From Metabacillus idriensis (lineage in GTDB: Bacteria; Bacillota; Bacilli; Bacillales; Bacillaceae), in assembly GCF_009674765.1 (NCBI RefSeq), contig NZ_WKKF01000001.1:558001-622000 (forward strand): a stretch of 64,000 nucleotides of DNA, written 5' to 3'. Every line of letters begins with the position of its first letter. Position 1 is the first letter of the stretch. This document shows, piece by piece, positions 8,807 through 17,691 of the stretch. The notes below the pieces were generated by a model, which worked only from the letters and a program-made list of their open reading frames with translations, did no database searches and had not been told where the DNA came from. The position numbers and the translations under genes were made by a program.

Positions 8807-8931
8807 ATTGAGTTCCCCCGCTGTTCTAATCATTCGAAAACTATTCTCTCAAGTCATTTTATAGGAATAAAAGAAAATAAACAAAAAAAGTGATCCATAT
8901 GGAAAACCCTCTCGTTATCCTTAACAAGAAG

Positions 8932-8951
8932 TTCAAAAAGAGCTCAAAAAA
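8932..8951 (+). promoter_or_regulatory. Tandem TTCAAAAAG/CTCAAAAAA repeats, possible OmpR-type site
   Basis: Two nine-base near-identical direct repeats start 11 bases apart, the spacing bound by OmpR-family dimers. They lie just upstream of the surface-protein ribosome site, so they could also be chance A-rich sequence. Confidence 0.25.
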
Positions 8952-8968
8952 TTGAGGAGAGTGGAATC

Positions 8969-10312
8969 ATGAAAATTAAGAAGTTATTAGTACCAGCACT
9001 TAGCTTATCATTACTAGTCCCAGCTTTTGGAACAGCCAAAGCAGAAGAAATGAAGCCGACAGTTGGTACGCCGGCCGCTCAACTTAGAGCAGATTTAGAC
9101 TATCTCTTATCTGAACACTTCGTTTTAGCCGTATCGGCCATGACAAAATCGTATGATGGTGCAAAAGCTGCAGAAGCCGCAAATAAAGCACTTGATCAAA
9201 ACGCTGCTGACATGACGCCGGCAATTGCTTCGGTATATGGAGAAGAAGGCGCAGCTGAATTTGAGAGAATCTTCAGAGGCCACAATGATTACACAGCAGA
9301 TCTAGTAAACGCAGCAAAAGATAAAGATGAAAATGCCCGTGCAGAAGCTGAAAAAGAAGTTGCGGAATTTGCAGAAGAATTCTCTGCTTTCTTAGGAACA
9401 GCAACTGAAGGCAAGCTTCCAAAAGAAGCAGCTGAAGAAGCGGTAAAAGTTCACGAAGCACAAGTTCTTGAAGTATTTGATAACTACGTAGAAGGTGACT
9501 ATAAAGAAGCGAATGAAACGTTCCGCGAAGGGTACAAGCACATGTACGTCATCAGTGACGCAATAGCAGGAGCTATCACGACTCAAATGCCTGAAAAATT
9601 TGAAAACACAAAATCAGATACTCCTGCAGCAGATCTTCGTTCAACATTAAGCAGTCTTGCAGCTGAACATTTCGCATTGGCAGCTACAGGCATGCAAAAA
9701 GGTTTTGACCAAAAAGAAGATTACGACTTCGTCAGCTGGTCTGAAGATGCAAACACGGCAGACTTCAAAGCGGCAATCGGCTCTATCTACGGCGAGGAAG
9801 GCGCAGCACAATTTGAAAAAGTATGGCAGGGCAACCATATCAATGCACAGGCTGAAATTGTAACAGCCACTCTTGAAGGCGATGAAGCAAAAGTAAACGA
9901 AGCAAAAGCTAAGCTTGATCAGTTTGCAATGGATTTTGGTGCATTCCTTGATGCAGCTACTGGTGAAAACCTTCCTGCCAAAGATGCAGAAAGTGCCATA
10001 AAAGCGCATGAAGCACTTGTCACTCAAACATTTGACCAGTACGTTGCTGGAGACTACGATGCTTCTTACCAATCATTCCGCGAAGGATACAAATTCATGT
10101 TTGGCGTAGGACAAACATTGGGAAATGCAATAGTAACGCAAATGCCCGACAAATTTGCAGCTTCAGAAATGCCTGAAGATATGCCGAAAACAGGAATGGG
10201 CGGAGCAAGCGAAGCATTATCTGCTTCTGCTATGACATTTGCAGGTCTTGGTTCACTCCTTGCTCTTACAGCACTGTTTTTGGTTCGAAGAAAATCAGCT
10301 AATCAACAATAA
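8969..10312 (+). CDS. Cell-wall anchored two-repeat surface protein with MPKTG sorting signal
   Basis: 447 residues. A signal peptide (about 1-25, ending AKA) is followed by two copies of a helical module of about 180 residues, roughly 35-210 and 220-400. Matching parts in each are SEHFVLAVSAMTKSYDG, IASVYGEEGAAEFE, VKVHEAQVLEVFDNYVEGDY and FREGYKHM. The C-terminus is a sortase signal: MPKTG at 405-409, a hydrophobic segment and a positive tail (VRRKSANQQ). Leucine of the usual LPXTG is replaced by methionine. The next gene encodes a sortase, very likely its anchoring enzyme. I do not recognise the repeat domain's function; it looks all-alpha with conserved histidines. ATG with GAGGAG upstream. 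Confidence 0.85.
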   Translation: MKIKKLLVPALSLSLLVPAFGTAKAEEMKPTVGTPAAQLRADLDYLLSEHFVLAVSAMTKSYDGAKAAEAANKALDQNAADMTPAIASVYGEEGAAEFERIFRGHNDYTADLVNAAKDKDENARAEAEKEVAEFAEEFSAFLGTATEGKLPKEAAEEAVKVHEAQVLEVFDNYVEGDYKEANETFREGYKHMYVISDAIAGAITTQMPEKFENTKSDTPAADLRSTLSSLAAEHFALAATGMQKGFDQKEDYDFVSWSEDANTADFKAAIGSIYGEEGAAQFEKVWQGNHINAQAEIVTATLEGDEAKVNEAKAKLDQFAMDFGAFLDAATGENLPAKDAESAIKAHEALVTQTFDQYVAGDYDASYQSFREGYKFMFGVGQTLGNAIVTQMPDKFAASEMPEDMPKTGMGGASEALSASAMTFAGLGSLLALTALFLVRRKSANQQ

Positions 10313-10324
10313 TAAATATAAAGT

Positions 10325-10352
10325 GGAGAGAGGGAGACCTCTCTTCTTCTTC
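10325..10352 (+). terminator. Weak hairpin between the surface protein and sortase genes
   Basis: GAGAGG-GAGA-CCTCTC followed by a pyrimidine tract (TTCTTCTTC). It may partly terminate transcription and lower sortase expression relative to its substrate. Confidence 0.4.
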
Positions 10353-10375
10353 AATAAAAGAGGTGTATCGGTCCT

Positions 10376-11356
10376 ATGAAAAAAATCATCTTTCTTACAA
10401 TCAGCAGTCTTATCTGTTTTATCCTCGCAGGCTACAACTATGGTATTTTTCCAAATCAGCAATCCTACCAAAAACAGTCCCCTAAAACAGCAGAGCAAAC
10501 GAAAGTTCAGACTGAGAATGCAGCCGCTGAATCTGAAAACGCGGAAAGCCCATTAACAAATGAGTTTACTCTATTAAAATCCGAAGTTAAAAAGCTGACA
10601 GATGCACAAGCAAGACAATCGGCTCGAATGAAAGGCATAACTCCTGTTAAAGTAGAAATCCCTTCAATAAATGCAAAAGCGAACATTGAGCAGGTAGGTA
10701 TTTTAGAAAACGGACAGATGGGAGTCCCTCAGGAAATCAATGATGTCGGCTGGTTTGAACCGGGGGTAAAACCTGGAAGCCGAGGAAGCGCTGTTCTAGC
10801 TGGACACGTGGACAGCAAAACAGGACCTGCCATCTTCTTCAACTTAAAAGACTTAAAGCAGGGTGATGAAATAATCGTGACAGATGAAAAAGGAACGTCC
10901 CTGACTTTTATTGTGAAAAATCAAGAGAGCTATCCGCGGGGATCTGCTCCTATTGATGAAATCTTTCAAACGGAAGAAGGACAAAATCTAAACCTGATTA
11001 CATGCTCAGGCACATTCAACCGATCAGATGGTACACATGAAGAAAGACTTGTCGTGTTTACTGAATTAAAAAAAGAAAAAGAAATCAAGAAAGAAGCACC
11101 TCCTGCTTCACCTGAAAATGTAGAGATAAATGGCACGTTTATTACATGGCACGCGGTACGAAAAGAAAATATCGTAGGTTACCGAATTTACAGAGGAGAT
11201 AAAAATGGCAGCAGGTTTGAAAAAGCCGGAAGCATCTCGGCACATGAACGAAAAAGCTTTACTGATGAAAACGCCGCAGATCACACTTATTATGTAACCG
11301 CCATTGATGCTTATGGGCAGGAATCAAAGCCTTCTGAAATCGCAGCCGTAAAATAA
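10376..11356 (+). CDS. Sortase (class F/D type) fused to a C-terminal fibronectin type III domain
   Basis: 326 residues. An N-terminal membrane anchor (about 3-22) and a charged linker are followed by a sortase domain (about 90-235). The likely catalytic His144 is in LAGHVDSKTG, Cys210 in LITCSG and Arg224 in EERLVVF. The last 85 residues (240-326) resemble an FN3 domain (ITWHAVRKENIVGYRIYRG, YYVTAIDAYGQES), an unusual extension for this enzyme family. It follows directly after the MPKTG protein, which it probably links to peptidoglycan or a similar amine. RBS AAGAGGTG. Confidence 0.88.
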   Translation: MKKIIFLTISSLICFILAGYNYGIFPNQQSYQKQSPKTAEQTKVQTENAAAESENAESPLTNEFTLLKSEVKKLTDAQARQSARMKGITPVKVEIPSINAKANIEQVGILENGQMGVPQEINDVGWFEPGVKPGSRGSAVLAGHVDSKTGPAIFFNLKDLKQGDEIIVTDEKGTSLTFIVKNQESYPRGSAPIDEIFQTEEGQNLNLITCSGTFNRSDGTHEERLVVFTELKKEKEIKKEAPPASPENVEINGTFITWHAVRKENIVGYRIYRGDKNGSRFEKAGSISAHERKSFTDENAADHTYYVTAIDAYGQESKPSEIAAVK

Positions 11357-11368
11357 ATATTTTTTTTA

Positions 11369-11401
11369 AAAACCGATCTGATACAAGAGATCGGTTTTTT
11401 T
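11369..11401 (+). terminator. Terminator after the sortase gene
   Basis: AAACCGATCT pairs with AGATCGGTTT across an eight-base loop, followed by a run of T. Confidence 0.88.
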
Positions 11402-11523
11402 GCACTAACTGACGCGAAAGCAAGTGACTTTCATTTTGTCATGTCTTTTACCTGAAACTTTTCAGCCAAAATCAGCGTATATAAGTCATACGAAACTCAC
11501 TTTTAGAAAAAGGATTGATTCTC

Positions 11524-11853
11524 ATGCTGGAATTTACTACAAAGATCTCTCCATCTGAATGTGCGAAGATTCTGCGGCAGCAATCTTATACGGGACAGAA
11601 CCTTGTGCACGAGGAATATCACGAACTTTGCGACGGAAAGCAGATTTGTACAATGGTTTTTGACAGATATTATTTGCGCACCAGCAGCCGGGCCTCATTA
11701 ACGGTCATTCTCGAAAATCTTTACGGTTCCAATAGAGTGAGATGTATTTCTGCGGGAAGCTCTGAAAGTATGTTCAAATTTGATTGGGGAGCAGGGAAAA
11801 ATTTTTCACAGTGGGCTGAAACGATCCTCGAGCGTTATATAGTGAAAGGATAA
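11524..11853 (+). CDS. DUF6054-like small protein
   Basis: 109 residues starting MLEFTTKISPSECAKIL; no signal peptide or membrane segment. It appears to match the uncharacterised DUF6054 family of Bacillaceae and related Firmicutes, but this is from memory of the family and is not certain. The ATG at 11524 follows AGGA by nine bases and is preferred over the in-frame TTG at 11515. It is a single gene between terminators. No function can be assigned. Confidence 0.65.
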   Translation: MLEFTTKISPSECAKILRQQSYTGQNLVHEEYHELCDGKQICTMVFDRYYLRTSSRASLTVILENLYGSNRVRCISAGSSESMFKFDWGAGKNFSQWAETILERYIVKG

Positions 11854-11933
11854 AAATGTATGAAAATGGAAGAGGGTTCTGCTGCTTTTAAGAGAATATA
11901 GTCATTTATCCACCTAAGGTAAGGAGAGTCAAC

Positions 11934-13403
11934 ATGCCCAAACCAGTCATAAATGAGCATTCCGTTGTCCGTAAAAAACAGAAGAGAAAGGTGATTCTTG
12001 GCACCATTTTGCTGCTCATGCTGCTGTCAGTAAGTGTTGCTGTTTATCATTATTTAAAACCGCTTCCTGCAGGCATCTCACACGAAGGAGACATTCATTC
12101 TTCCGGTCAGGTTGAGTTTTTATATGATTTAACGTATGAAAACGAAGGAAACGTCACTCATAATCAGGTTATTTTTGATCAAATTGAGAACATGATTGAC
12201 GAAGCTGACGATTTTATCCTAATGGATATGTTCCTGTTTAATGATGAATATGACCGATCAGCGAGCTATCCTGCTTTATCACGGAGTTTAATGGAAGCTT
12301 TAATAGATAAAAAAAAGCAGGACCAAGAAGTGGAGATAACCGTTATTACAGACCGCATCAATACCTTTTACGGTTCATATCCGTCTGAAATTGCAGAAGA
12401 ACTCGAAGAACAGGGAATAAAGGTTGTCTTTACAGATCTTAAACCCCTGAGAGATTCGAATCCTTTTTATTCTGGAGGTCATAGAACGTTTCTTCAATGG
12501 TTCGGGACCTCAGGCAGCGGTTGGATTCCGAATGCTTTCAGTCCCGACTCTCCTGATGTAACGCTTAGATCCTATCTCGATCTTCTAAACTTTAAAGCCA
12601 ACCATCGCAAAGTAGTGGTCAATGAGAAAGAGGGTCTTGTAACTTCCGCCAATCCGCATGACGGCAGCTCCCTGCATTCCAACATGGCATTTGTTGTCAA
12701 AGGAGAGATATTGAGAGAACTTGTTCAAACAGAAAAGGCTGTTGCAAATATGTCGGGAGCAGATGTAAACCTTAACGAAAGTGCAGCTGTCTTTGAGCAG
12801 GGAGAAACTGGTGATTACGATGTTCAGCTTTTGACAGAAGGTAAAATAAAAAAGCATCTTCTTGATGAACTGAAAAAGACGAAGAAACAAGAGAAAGTGA
12901 CTGTTGGAGCGTTTTATTTATCAGACCGGGATATTGTCACAGAATTGCTTGCAGCTTCTAAAAGAGGAGCTGAGATCAAGCTTATTCTTGATGCCAACAA
13001 AGATGCATTCGGACGCGAGAAGAATGGTGTTCCAAACAGACCTGTCGCTCATGAACTAGTAACGGAATCGGATCAAAAGATTCAAGTCCGCTGGTACAAA
13101 ACGAATGGGGAACAGTATCATACGAAGCTTGTCTTATTTGAGAGAAATCAAGAGGACACAGTGATTGGCGGCTCTGCCAATTTTACAAAACGGAATCTGG
13201 GTGATTTTAACCTAGAAACGGATTTGAAAATAACGGGTCCAGCTGACACTGGTATAATGGCGGATATTGAAGAATATTTTTATACGATTTGGAATAACAA
13301 GTCAGGTATTTATACAGAAGATTATGAGGTCTTTGCAGATGATTCGCTCGGACTTCGCTTCTTGTACCGCTTTCAGGAATGGAGCGGCATCTCAAGCTTT
13401 TAA
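11934..13403 (+). CDS. Membrane-anchored phospholipase D-family protein
   Basis: 489 residues. One N-terminal membrane segment (about 20-40) precedes two PLD half-domains. The first HKD motif is NHRKVVVNEKEG (His224, Lys226) with ANPHDG behind it; the second is YHTKLVLFERN (His396, Lys398) with GGSANFTKRN. This arrangement is shared by cardiolipin synthases and outward-facing PLD proteins. The true substrate (phospholipid or nucleic acid) cannot be read from sequence. AGGAGAG precedes the ATG. It stands alone and ends in a terminator. Confidence 0.85.
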   Translation: MPKPVINEHSVVRKKQKRKVILGTILLLMLLSVSVAVYHYLKPLPAGISHEGDIHSSGQVEFLYDLTYENEGNVTHNQVIFDQIENMIDEADDFILMDMFLFNDEYDRSASYPALSRSLMEALIDKKKQDQEVEITVITDRINTFYGSYPSEIAEELEEQGIKVVFTDLKPLRDSNPFYSGGHRTFLQWFGTSGSGWIPNAFSPDSPDVTLRSYLDLLNFKANHRKVVVNEKEGLVTSANPHDGSSLHSNMAFVVKGEILRELVQTEKAVANMSGADVNLNESAAVFEQGETGDYDVQLLTEGKIKKHLLDELKKTKKQEKVTVGAFYLSDRDIVTELLAASKRGAEIKLILDANKDAFGREKNGVPNRPVAHELVTESDQKIQVRWYKTNGEQYHTKLVLFERNQEDTVIGGSANFTKRNLGDFNLETDLKITGPADTGIMADIEEYFYTIWNNKSGIYTEDYEVFADDSLGLRFLYRFQEWSGISSF

Positions 13404-13405
13404 CA

Positions 13406-13434
13406 AAAACGGCAGCCTGTGAGCTGCCGTTTTC
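13406..13434. terminator. Terminator between convergent PLD and SDR genes
   Basis: AACGGCAGC-CTGTGA-GCTGCCGTT with T-rich flank on the plus strand and A-rich flank before it, so it may act in both directions. Confidence 0.8.
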
Positions 13435-13437
13435 CTT

Positions 13438-14037
13438 TTAATACACCTTATACGTTTGCCCCGTTTGAGCGCCAAGGACACTCTTTTTATAAGCAAGTGC
13501 TACATCCGCTGCAGCAACCGGTTTAAAGCCCTGAAAAAATTCAGCATACTTATCCATGGATTCAATCAGGACATTGGGACTTACGTTATTGATTCTGATA
13601 CGGCGCGGCATTTCGATGGATGATGCTCTGACAAACGACTGAATTCCGCCGTTCGCCATGGCTGCGGAAGCTCCTTTAAGAATCGGATCATCCATCATGA
13701 CTCCGCTTGTGAGAGTAAAGCTGCCTCCGTCGTTTACAAAAGGAATGCCGAGTAAGACGAGGTTGACCTGACCTTTTAGTTTGCTCATGATTCCTGTTTC
13801 ATTTAATTCAGGCGTAAGCTCTTCAAGGGGTGCGAATTGTGCTCTTCCGGCAGCGCTGACAACTGCGTCTACTTTGCCCACAGCTTCATACATCTTTTTT
13901 ATGCTTTCGGGAGAAGTGAAATCTACTTCCACATCAGCGCCGTTACGGCCTGCTCGAATGATTTCATGATCTGTACCAAATTCTTTTACAATCGCATTTC
14001 CGATTGTTCCGCTTGCACCTACTAGTAATAGTCTCAT
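13438..14037 (-). CDS. Short-chain dehydrogenase/reductase
   Basis: 199 residues, shorter than the classic 250. The N-terminal nucleotide site GASGTIGNAIVKEF is clear and VVSAAG marks the fourth strand; LTSGVM holds the usual catalytic serine. The normal YxxxK pair is absent: the expected place reads ASAAMANGGIQSFVRAS. This is a known variant in some small NAD(P)-binding reductases. Substrate unknown. It has GGAGG before the ATG and no operon partner. Confidence 0.82.
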   Translation of the reverse strand: MRLLLVGASGTIGNAIVKEFGTDHEIIRAGRNGADVEVDFTSPESIKKMYEAVGKVDAVVSAAGRAQFAPLEELTPELNETGIMSKLKGQVNLVLLGIPFVNDGGSFTLTSGVMMDDPILKGASAAMANGGIQSFVRASSIEMPRRIRINNVSPNVLIESMDKYAEFFQGFKPVAAADVALAYKKSVLGAQTGQTYKVY

Positions 14038-14193
14038 TGAGCTGCCTCCTTATTGATGATTCTGGTTTCTATTATATCTTCCATTTATCTGTTCTTCCAA
14101 TCATTTAAGCTGGAATTAATGGTTGCTCTCTTTTCTTTCTTTTATAATGGTGGAAGCTTCAATTAATTATCGAAAAAGAAAGAGTGTTAACAC

Positions 14194-15609
14194 GTGAAAC
14201 CAACTAAACTAACTTATTTTCTGCTTTTCTTCTTCATTACTGCGGGAGGAATTTTTATTTTGTCTGAAACCAGAGGGCTTGAACAAAGCAAAATAGAACC
14301 AAGTAATGAGACGAAGGAAAAAGCAGCATACCCCGGAGTTGAAATCATCTCGAAAATTGAAGACGAAAGCTACTTCCATACTGCCGTTCATTATCCATCA
14401 TTTAAGGATATTGAACTTAATAAAGAAATAGAATCCTATGTTCAGAGGGTAAAGTCGGAGTTCAGAGAATCAGTCCATCTGACAGGGCAAAAGCATTTTA
14501 AAAATAACCCAGCTTATCTTTCACTGACATTTGACGTTTATAAAGTGGATGATGAGGTGTATTCGTTTGTCTTTTCAGAAGAAAGCTATACGGGCGGAGC
14601 CAATGGGAATCAGATAGCCAAAGTCTATATGGTGAATCTAAATGACAGCGAGTTTATTAAAGGAAACCAAGTGTTAAAGGATAATAAAGAATCAAGGGAT
14701 TTTTTGTATTCATATTTAAAGAATGCCTTTGAAACTTCTGAGGATTACAGTCCTTATTTTTTTCAAGAGGAACTTAGAAGCTGGGTCTATGATCCGGACA
14801 ATACATTCGATCATGTTTATTTAAGAGAAGATTCCTTAGTCTTCAAATTCAGCGAGTACGAAGTCACAGCCGGAGTTGCGGGAATGCCCGAGATTGTCAT
14901 TCCATTCGGTGAGACGGGGCGAGTTTTGAATGATAAGTGGAAAAAAAACCTTGAGCTGAAGGAAGAGACAGAGGCTGAAGATGAAAACGCTGAAAATGAA
15001 GATCAAGAAATGCCTGAGGTTCAGCCCGAAGAAAACAATGAAGCCTCTGAAAATAAAAAACAAGTAGCGCTTACTTTTGATGACGGTCCACATCCGCGCT
15101 ACACGCAGATGGTTTTGAATACGTTGAAAAAGCACAACGCCAAAGCAACGTTTTATGTGCTTGGAAGCAGAGTAGACTTTTATCCCGACCTTGTGAAACA
15201 AATAGCCGAACAGGGAAATGAAGTCGGAAATCATTCATGGAGCCATAAAGATCTCACAAGATTATCCCCTGAGTTCATTCGTGAAGAAATCAAGCAAACG
15301 AATGAGGCAATTGAAAAAGCGGCCGGAGCAGCGCCAAACACCGTCCGCCCTCCATATGGCGCCCAAAACGAGACAGTCAAGGAAGTGATCGGACTTCCAA
15401 GTATTTTGTGGACAGTTGATACACTGGATTGGAAAACAAAGAATGCAGGCGACATCCTGAAGCAAGTAAAAGAGAATACGAGAGACGGATCCATCATCTT
15501 AATGCATGATATTCATCAATCGACCGCAGACTCCCTGGATCAGGTTTTGACTTTTCTGGATCAGGAAGGGTATGAACTTGTAACGGTGTCAGAGCTTAAG
15601 GGTTTGTAA
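14194..15609 (+). CDS. Polysaccharide deacetylase, PdaC-like (DUF4163/DUF3298 + NodB)
   Basis: 471 residues: an N-terminal membrane anchor (about 7-25); an extracytoplasmic region (50-245) like the DUF4163 and DUF3298 domains of PdaC; an acidic linker (255-288); and a NodB catalytic domain (291-471). The catalytic signatures are TFDDGP (Asp296/Asp297), NHSWSH (metal ligands His347, His351), RPPYG, and LMHDIH. B. subtilis PdaC removes acetyl groups from MurNAc in peptidoglycan and this is the probable role. The start is GTG at 14194 after an AAGAAAGAG site. A terminator follows. Confidence 0.9.
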   Translation: MKPTKLTYFLLFFFITAGGIFILSETRGLEQSKIEPSNETKEKAAYPGVEIISKIEDESYFHTAVHYPSFKDIELNKEIESYVQRVKSEFRESVHLTGQKHFKNNPAYLSLTFDVYKVDDEVYSFVFSEESYTGGANGNQIAKVYMVNLNDSEFIKGNQVLKDNKESRDFLYSYLKNAFETSEDYSPYFFQEELRSWVYDPDNTFDHVYLREDSLVFKFSEYEVTAGVAGMPEIVIPFGETGRVLNDKWKKNLELKEETEAEDENAENEDQEMPEVQPEENNEASENKKQVALTFDDGPHPRYTQMVLNTLKKHNAKATFYVLGSRVDFYPDLVKQIAEQGNEVGNHSWSHKDLTRLSPEFIREEIKQTNEAIEKAAGAAPNTVRPPYGAQNETVKEVIGLPSILWTVDTLDWKTKNAGDILKQVKENTRDGSIILMHDIHQSTADSLDQVLTFLDQEGYELVTVSELKGL

Positions 15610-15614
15610 GTGGG

Positions 15615-15646
15615 AAAGCAGCTTTATGTGGAAGCTGCTTTTTTTA
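15615..15646 (+). terminator. Terminator after the deacetylase gene
   Basis: AAAGCAGCTT pairs with AAGCTGCTTT, followed by seven T. Confidence 0.88.
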
Positions 15647-15679
15647 ATGTGTGCACTTAATTAATAACAGAATAGCAGA

Positions 15680-15708
15680 TTGAAAAATTCAGAACATTCA
15701 GCTATAAT
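15680..15708 (+). promoter_or_regulatory. Strong sigma-A promoter ahead of an untranslated RNA
   Basis: TTGAAA at 15680-15685, a 17-base spacer, TATAAT at 15703-15708. Predicted start near 15715. No reading frame with a ribosome site lies before the terminator at 15837. Confidence 0.75.
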
Positions 15709-15714
15709 GACATT

Positions 15715-15890
15715 ACCAATCCGATGACAGCAAAAACCTTGCTGCATAGCCGGAATAATGCGTAGCATGAGTACTAAATAAAAATGGCACCTTATTCATT
15801 TGATCTTCTTTTGCAGGAAGACGAGCCTTGAGTTAAGAGCCAGTGAAACTGCAATGTTTGCACATTGCTTGTTTTACTGGCTCTTTTTTA
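15715..15890 (+). ncRNA. Candidate small RNA or transcription-attenuation leader (about 175 nt)
   Basis: A near-consensus promoter and a very strong terminator enclose about 120 bases with hairpins (CAGC/GCTG near 15728-15744; ATGC-GTA-GCAT near 15760-15770). The terminator at 15837-15890 has an outer stem GAGCCAGT/ACTGGCTC and an inner stem GCAATGT/ACATTGC with T7. The CaiB-type gene begins 32 bases later on the same strand, so this could be its leader. I do not recognise a known riboswitch class. Confidence 0.5.
15837..15890 (+). terminator. Terminator of the candidate RNA
   Basis: A two-part stem: GAGCCAGT with ACTGGCTC and GCAATGT with ACATTGC around a TTGC loop, then TTTTTT. It lies just before the CoA-transferase gene. 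Confidence 0.85.
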
Positions 15891-15921
15891 TGTATAAATC
15901 CAAAGAAAAGAGGCAGATAAA

Positions 15922-17109
15922 ATGGGAAGAGCATTAGAAGGAGTAAAAATAATAGATTTATCCCGTGTGTTAGCCGGCCCCTTTTGCACCATGGTTCTTG
16001 GAGATTTAGGGGCAGAGATTATTAAAATTGAGCATCACGAATCTGGTGATGAAACAAGAGCTTGGGGGCCGCCGTTTATTAATGGGGAAAGTGCATATTA
16101 TTTATGCGCGAACAGAAATAAAAAAAGCATCACTCTTAATCTTAAATCAGAAAAAGGAAAAGAAATTTTTCATCATCTTGTCTCTTCTGGAGATGTTGTG
16201 GTTCAAAATTTTAAAACAGGGACATTAGAAAAAATGGATTTAGGCTACGAACAATTAAAAAGGAGTAATCCATCACTCATCATGGCTTCGATTACAGGGT
16301 TTGGATTAAATGGACCTTATAAAGATTTGCCTGGCTACGATTATATCATTCAGGCAATGAGCGGATTAATGAGCATCACAGGTGAATCAGAAGGAAAGCC
16401 GGTGAAAGTCGGGGTTGCAATTGCAGATGTTTTAACAGGTTTATACACATGCATTGGAATTATGACAGCTTTGTATCACCGAGAAAGAACAGGAGAGGGT
16501 CAGGAAATTGATATTTCATTAATGGACTGTCAAGTTGCTTCATTAATCAATGTGGCCAGTAATTTTTTATGCAGCGGAATTGAACCTGTCAGGCTGGGAA
16601 ATCAGCATCCAAACATTGCACCTTATCAAGTATTCTCAGCGCTGGATGGGGATTTCGTCGTTGCAGTTGGAAACGATGATCAATTTCGAAGGTTTACAAG
16701 TCAGTTGGGAGTGCCTGATTTAGCAGACATGAAAGAGTTTTGTACGAATGAAGCAAGAATTCAAAATAAGGATCGTTTAATTACGATTTGTGAGGATATT
16801 TTAAAGAGAAAAACCAGAAAAGAATGGAAGGAACTGTTTAATAGCAGCGGAATACCAAACGGTCCAATCAATTCAGTAAAAGAAATGTTTGAGGATCCTC
16901 AAATGAAAGCGAGGGAGATGGTGGTGAAGATGAAACATCCTCTCATTGAAGATCTTAAATTAACAGGATCTCCTTTAAAACTATCTAAAACTCCGGTAAC
17001 TATGAATAAATACCCTCCATTATATGGAGAACATACGGACGAACTCCTGCAGCAATTAGGGTATAGTATAGAACAAATTTTTCATTTTAAACAAAATAAC
17101 ATTATTTAA
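15922..17109 (+). CDS. Class III CoA-transferase (CaiB/BaiF family)
   Basis: 395 residues with the family start LEGVKIIDLSRVLAGPFCTM, LGDLGAEIIKIE, and the catalytic-aspartate region of class III enzymes; GPYKDLPGYDYIIQAMSGLM is also typical. The family moves CoA between carboxylic acids (for example formyl-CoA:oxalate, carnitine). The substrate is not evident because no pathway genes are adjacent. The ATG at 15922 is preceded by an AAAGAGG site and by the terminator-like leader described separately, so expression may depend on antitermination. Confidence 0.88.
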   Translation: MGRALEGVKIIDLSRVLAGPFCTMVLGDLGAEIIKIEHHESGDETRAWGPPFINGESAYYLCANRNKKSITLNLKSEKGKEIFHHLVSSGDVVVQNFKTGTLEKMDLGYEQLKRSNPSLIMASITGFGLNGPYKDLPGYDYIIQAMSGLMSITGESEGKPVKVGVAIADVLTGLYTCIGIMTALYHRERTGEGQEIDISLMDCQVASLINVASNFLCSGIEPVRLGNQHPNIAPYQVFSALDGDFVVAVGNDDQFRRFTSQLGVPDLADMKEFCTNEARIQNKDRLITICEDILKRKTRKEWKELFNSSGIPNGPINSVKEMFEDPQMKAREMVVKMKHPLIEDLKLTGSPLKLSKTPVTMNKYPPLYGEHTDELLQQLGYSIEQIFHFKQNNII

Positions 17110-17195
17110 GAGGAATACATAGCGAAATGGCATCAGCATTTTTAAAATTAGACAGTCAAATTAATTGGGAAATTCTGATGCTTACTTTAGCATAA

Positions 17196-17224
17196 AAAAG
17201 AAGGCACACTCCTGCACCTTCCAA
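17196..17224 (-). terminator. Terminator of the YiaA-like gene
   Basis: On the minus strand GAAGGTGCA-GGAG-TGTGCCTTC is followed by TTTTTT, just past the stop of the gene at 17237. Confidence 0.75.
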
Positions 17225-17236
17225 ATTGCCAGTCTA

Positions 17237-17500
17237 TTAATCCAGCGATTTTCCGATATTCTGCTTCCGTTCCTGCTCAGCGATCAATTCGTCATCTTCG
17301 GCGTTATCTCTTGTTACTTTCTGAGTAAGAATGGCTCCGACTGCAACGAGCATCATAACGGCAATGTAGTATCCTTTTTCATTCAGCTGAAGATTGTCTG
17401 CGTTGTAAAGACCGATACAAAATAATGCGACACCTGCAAAAAAAGTGAAATAGGCTAAAAAGGTGAATGCCGGCGTGTTTCTTCTTCTGTACTTTTGCAT
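17237..17500 (-). CDS. YiaA/YiaB-type two-helix membrane protein
   Basis: 87 residues with two membrane helices (about 11-30 and 43-60) and a charged C-terminus (RDNAEDDELIAEQERKQN). The YiaAB two-helix domain is recognisable (FTFLAYFTFFAGVALFCIGLYN). Its biochemical role is not known. AGGAGG-like GGGAGGT sits upstream of the ATG. Monocistronic. Confidence 0.72.
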   Translation of the reverse strand: MQKYRRRNTPAFTFLAYFTFFAGVALFCIGLYNADNLQLNEKGYYIAVMMLVAVGAILTQKVTRDNAEDDELIAEQERKQNIGKSLD

Positions 17501-17658
17501 ATTTATGACCTCCCTGATAGTAAAGTTATGTAGGTAATGACTTAGATATCATACCATAATTTACCTAAAGTGAAACCTGAGGATTGTAAAATTTTTGTTG
17601 ATTTTCAAGCCGCAAAGGGATAGTAATTCCATCCTAATGGAAAGTAAATGCAAAAAGA

Positions 17659-17691
17659 ACGATTTGCCCGCAGCAAATCGCTCTTTTTTTA
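17659..17691. terminator. Terminator, mainly for the DUF948 gene
   Basis: CGATTTGC-CCGCA-GCAAATCG is flanked by AAAAAG on one side and CTCTTTTTTT on the other, so it is probably bidirectional. Confidence 0.7.
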
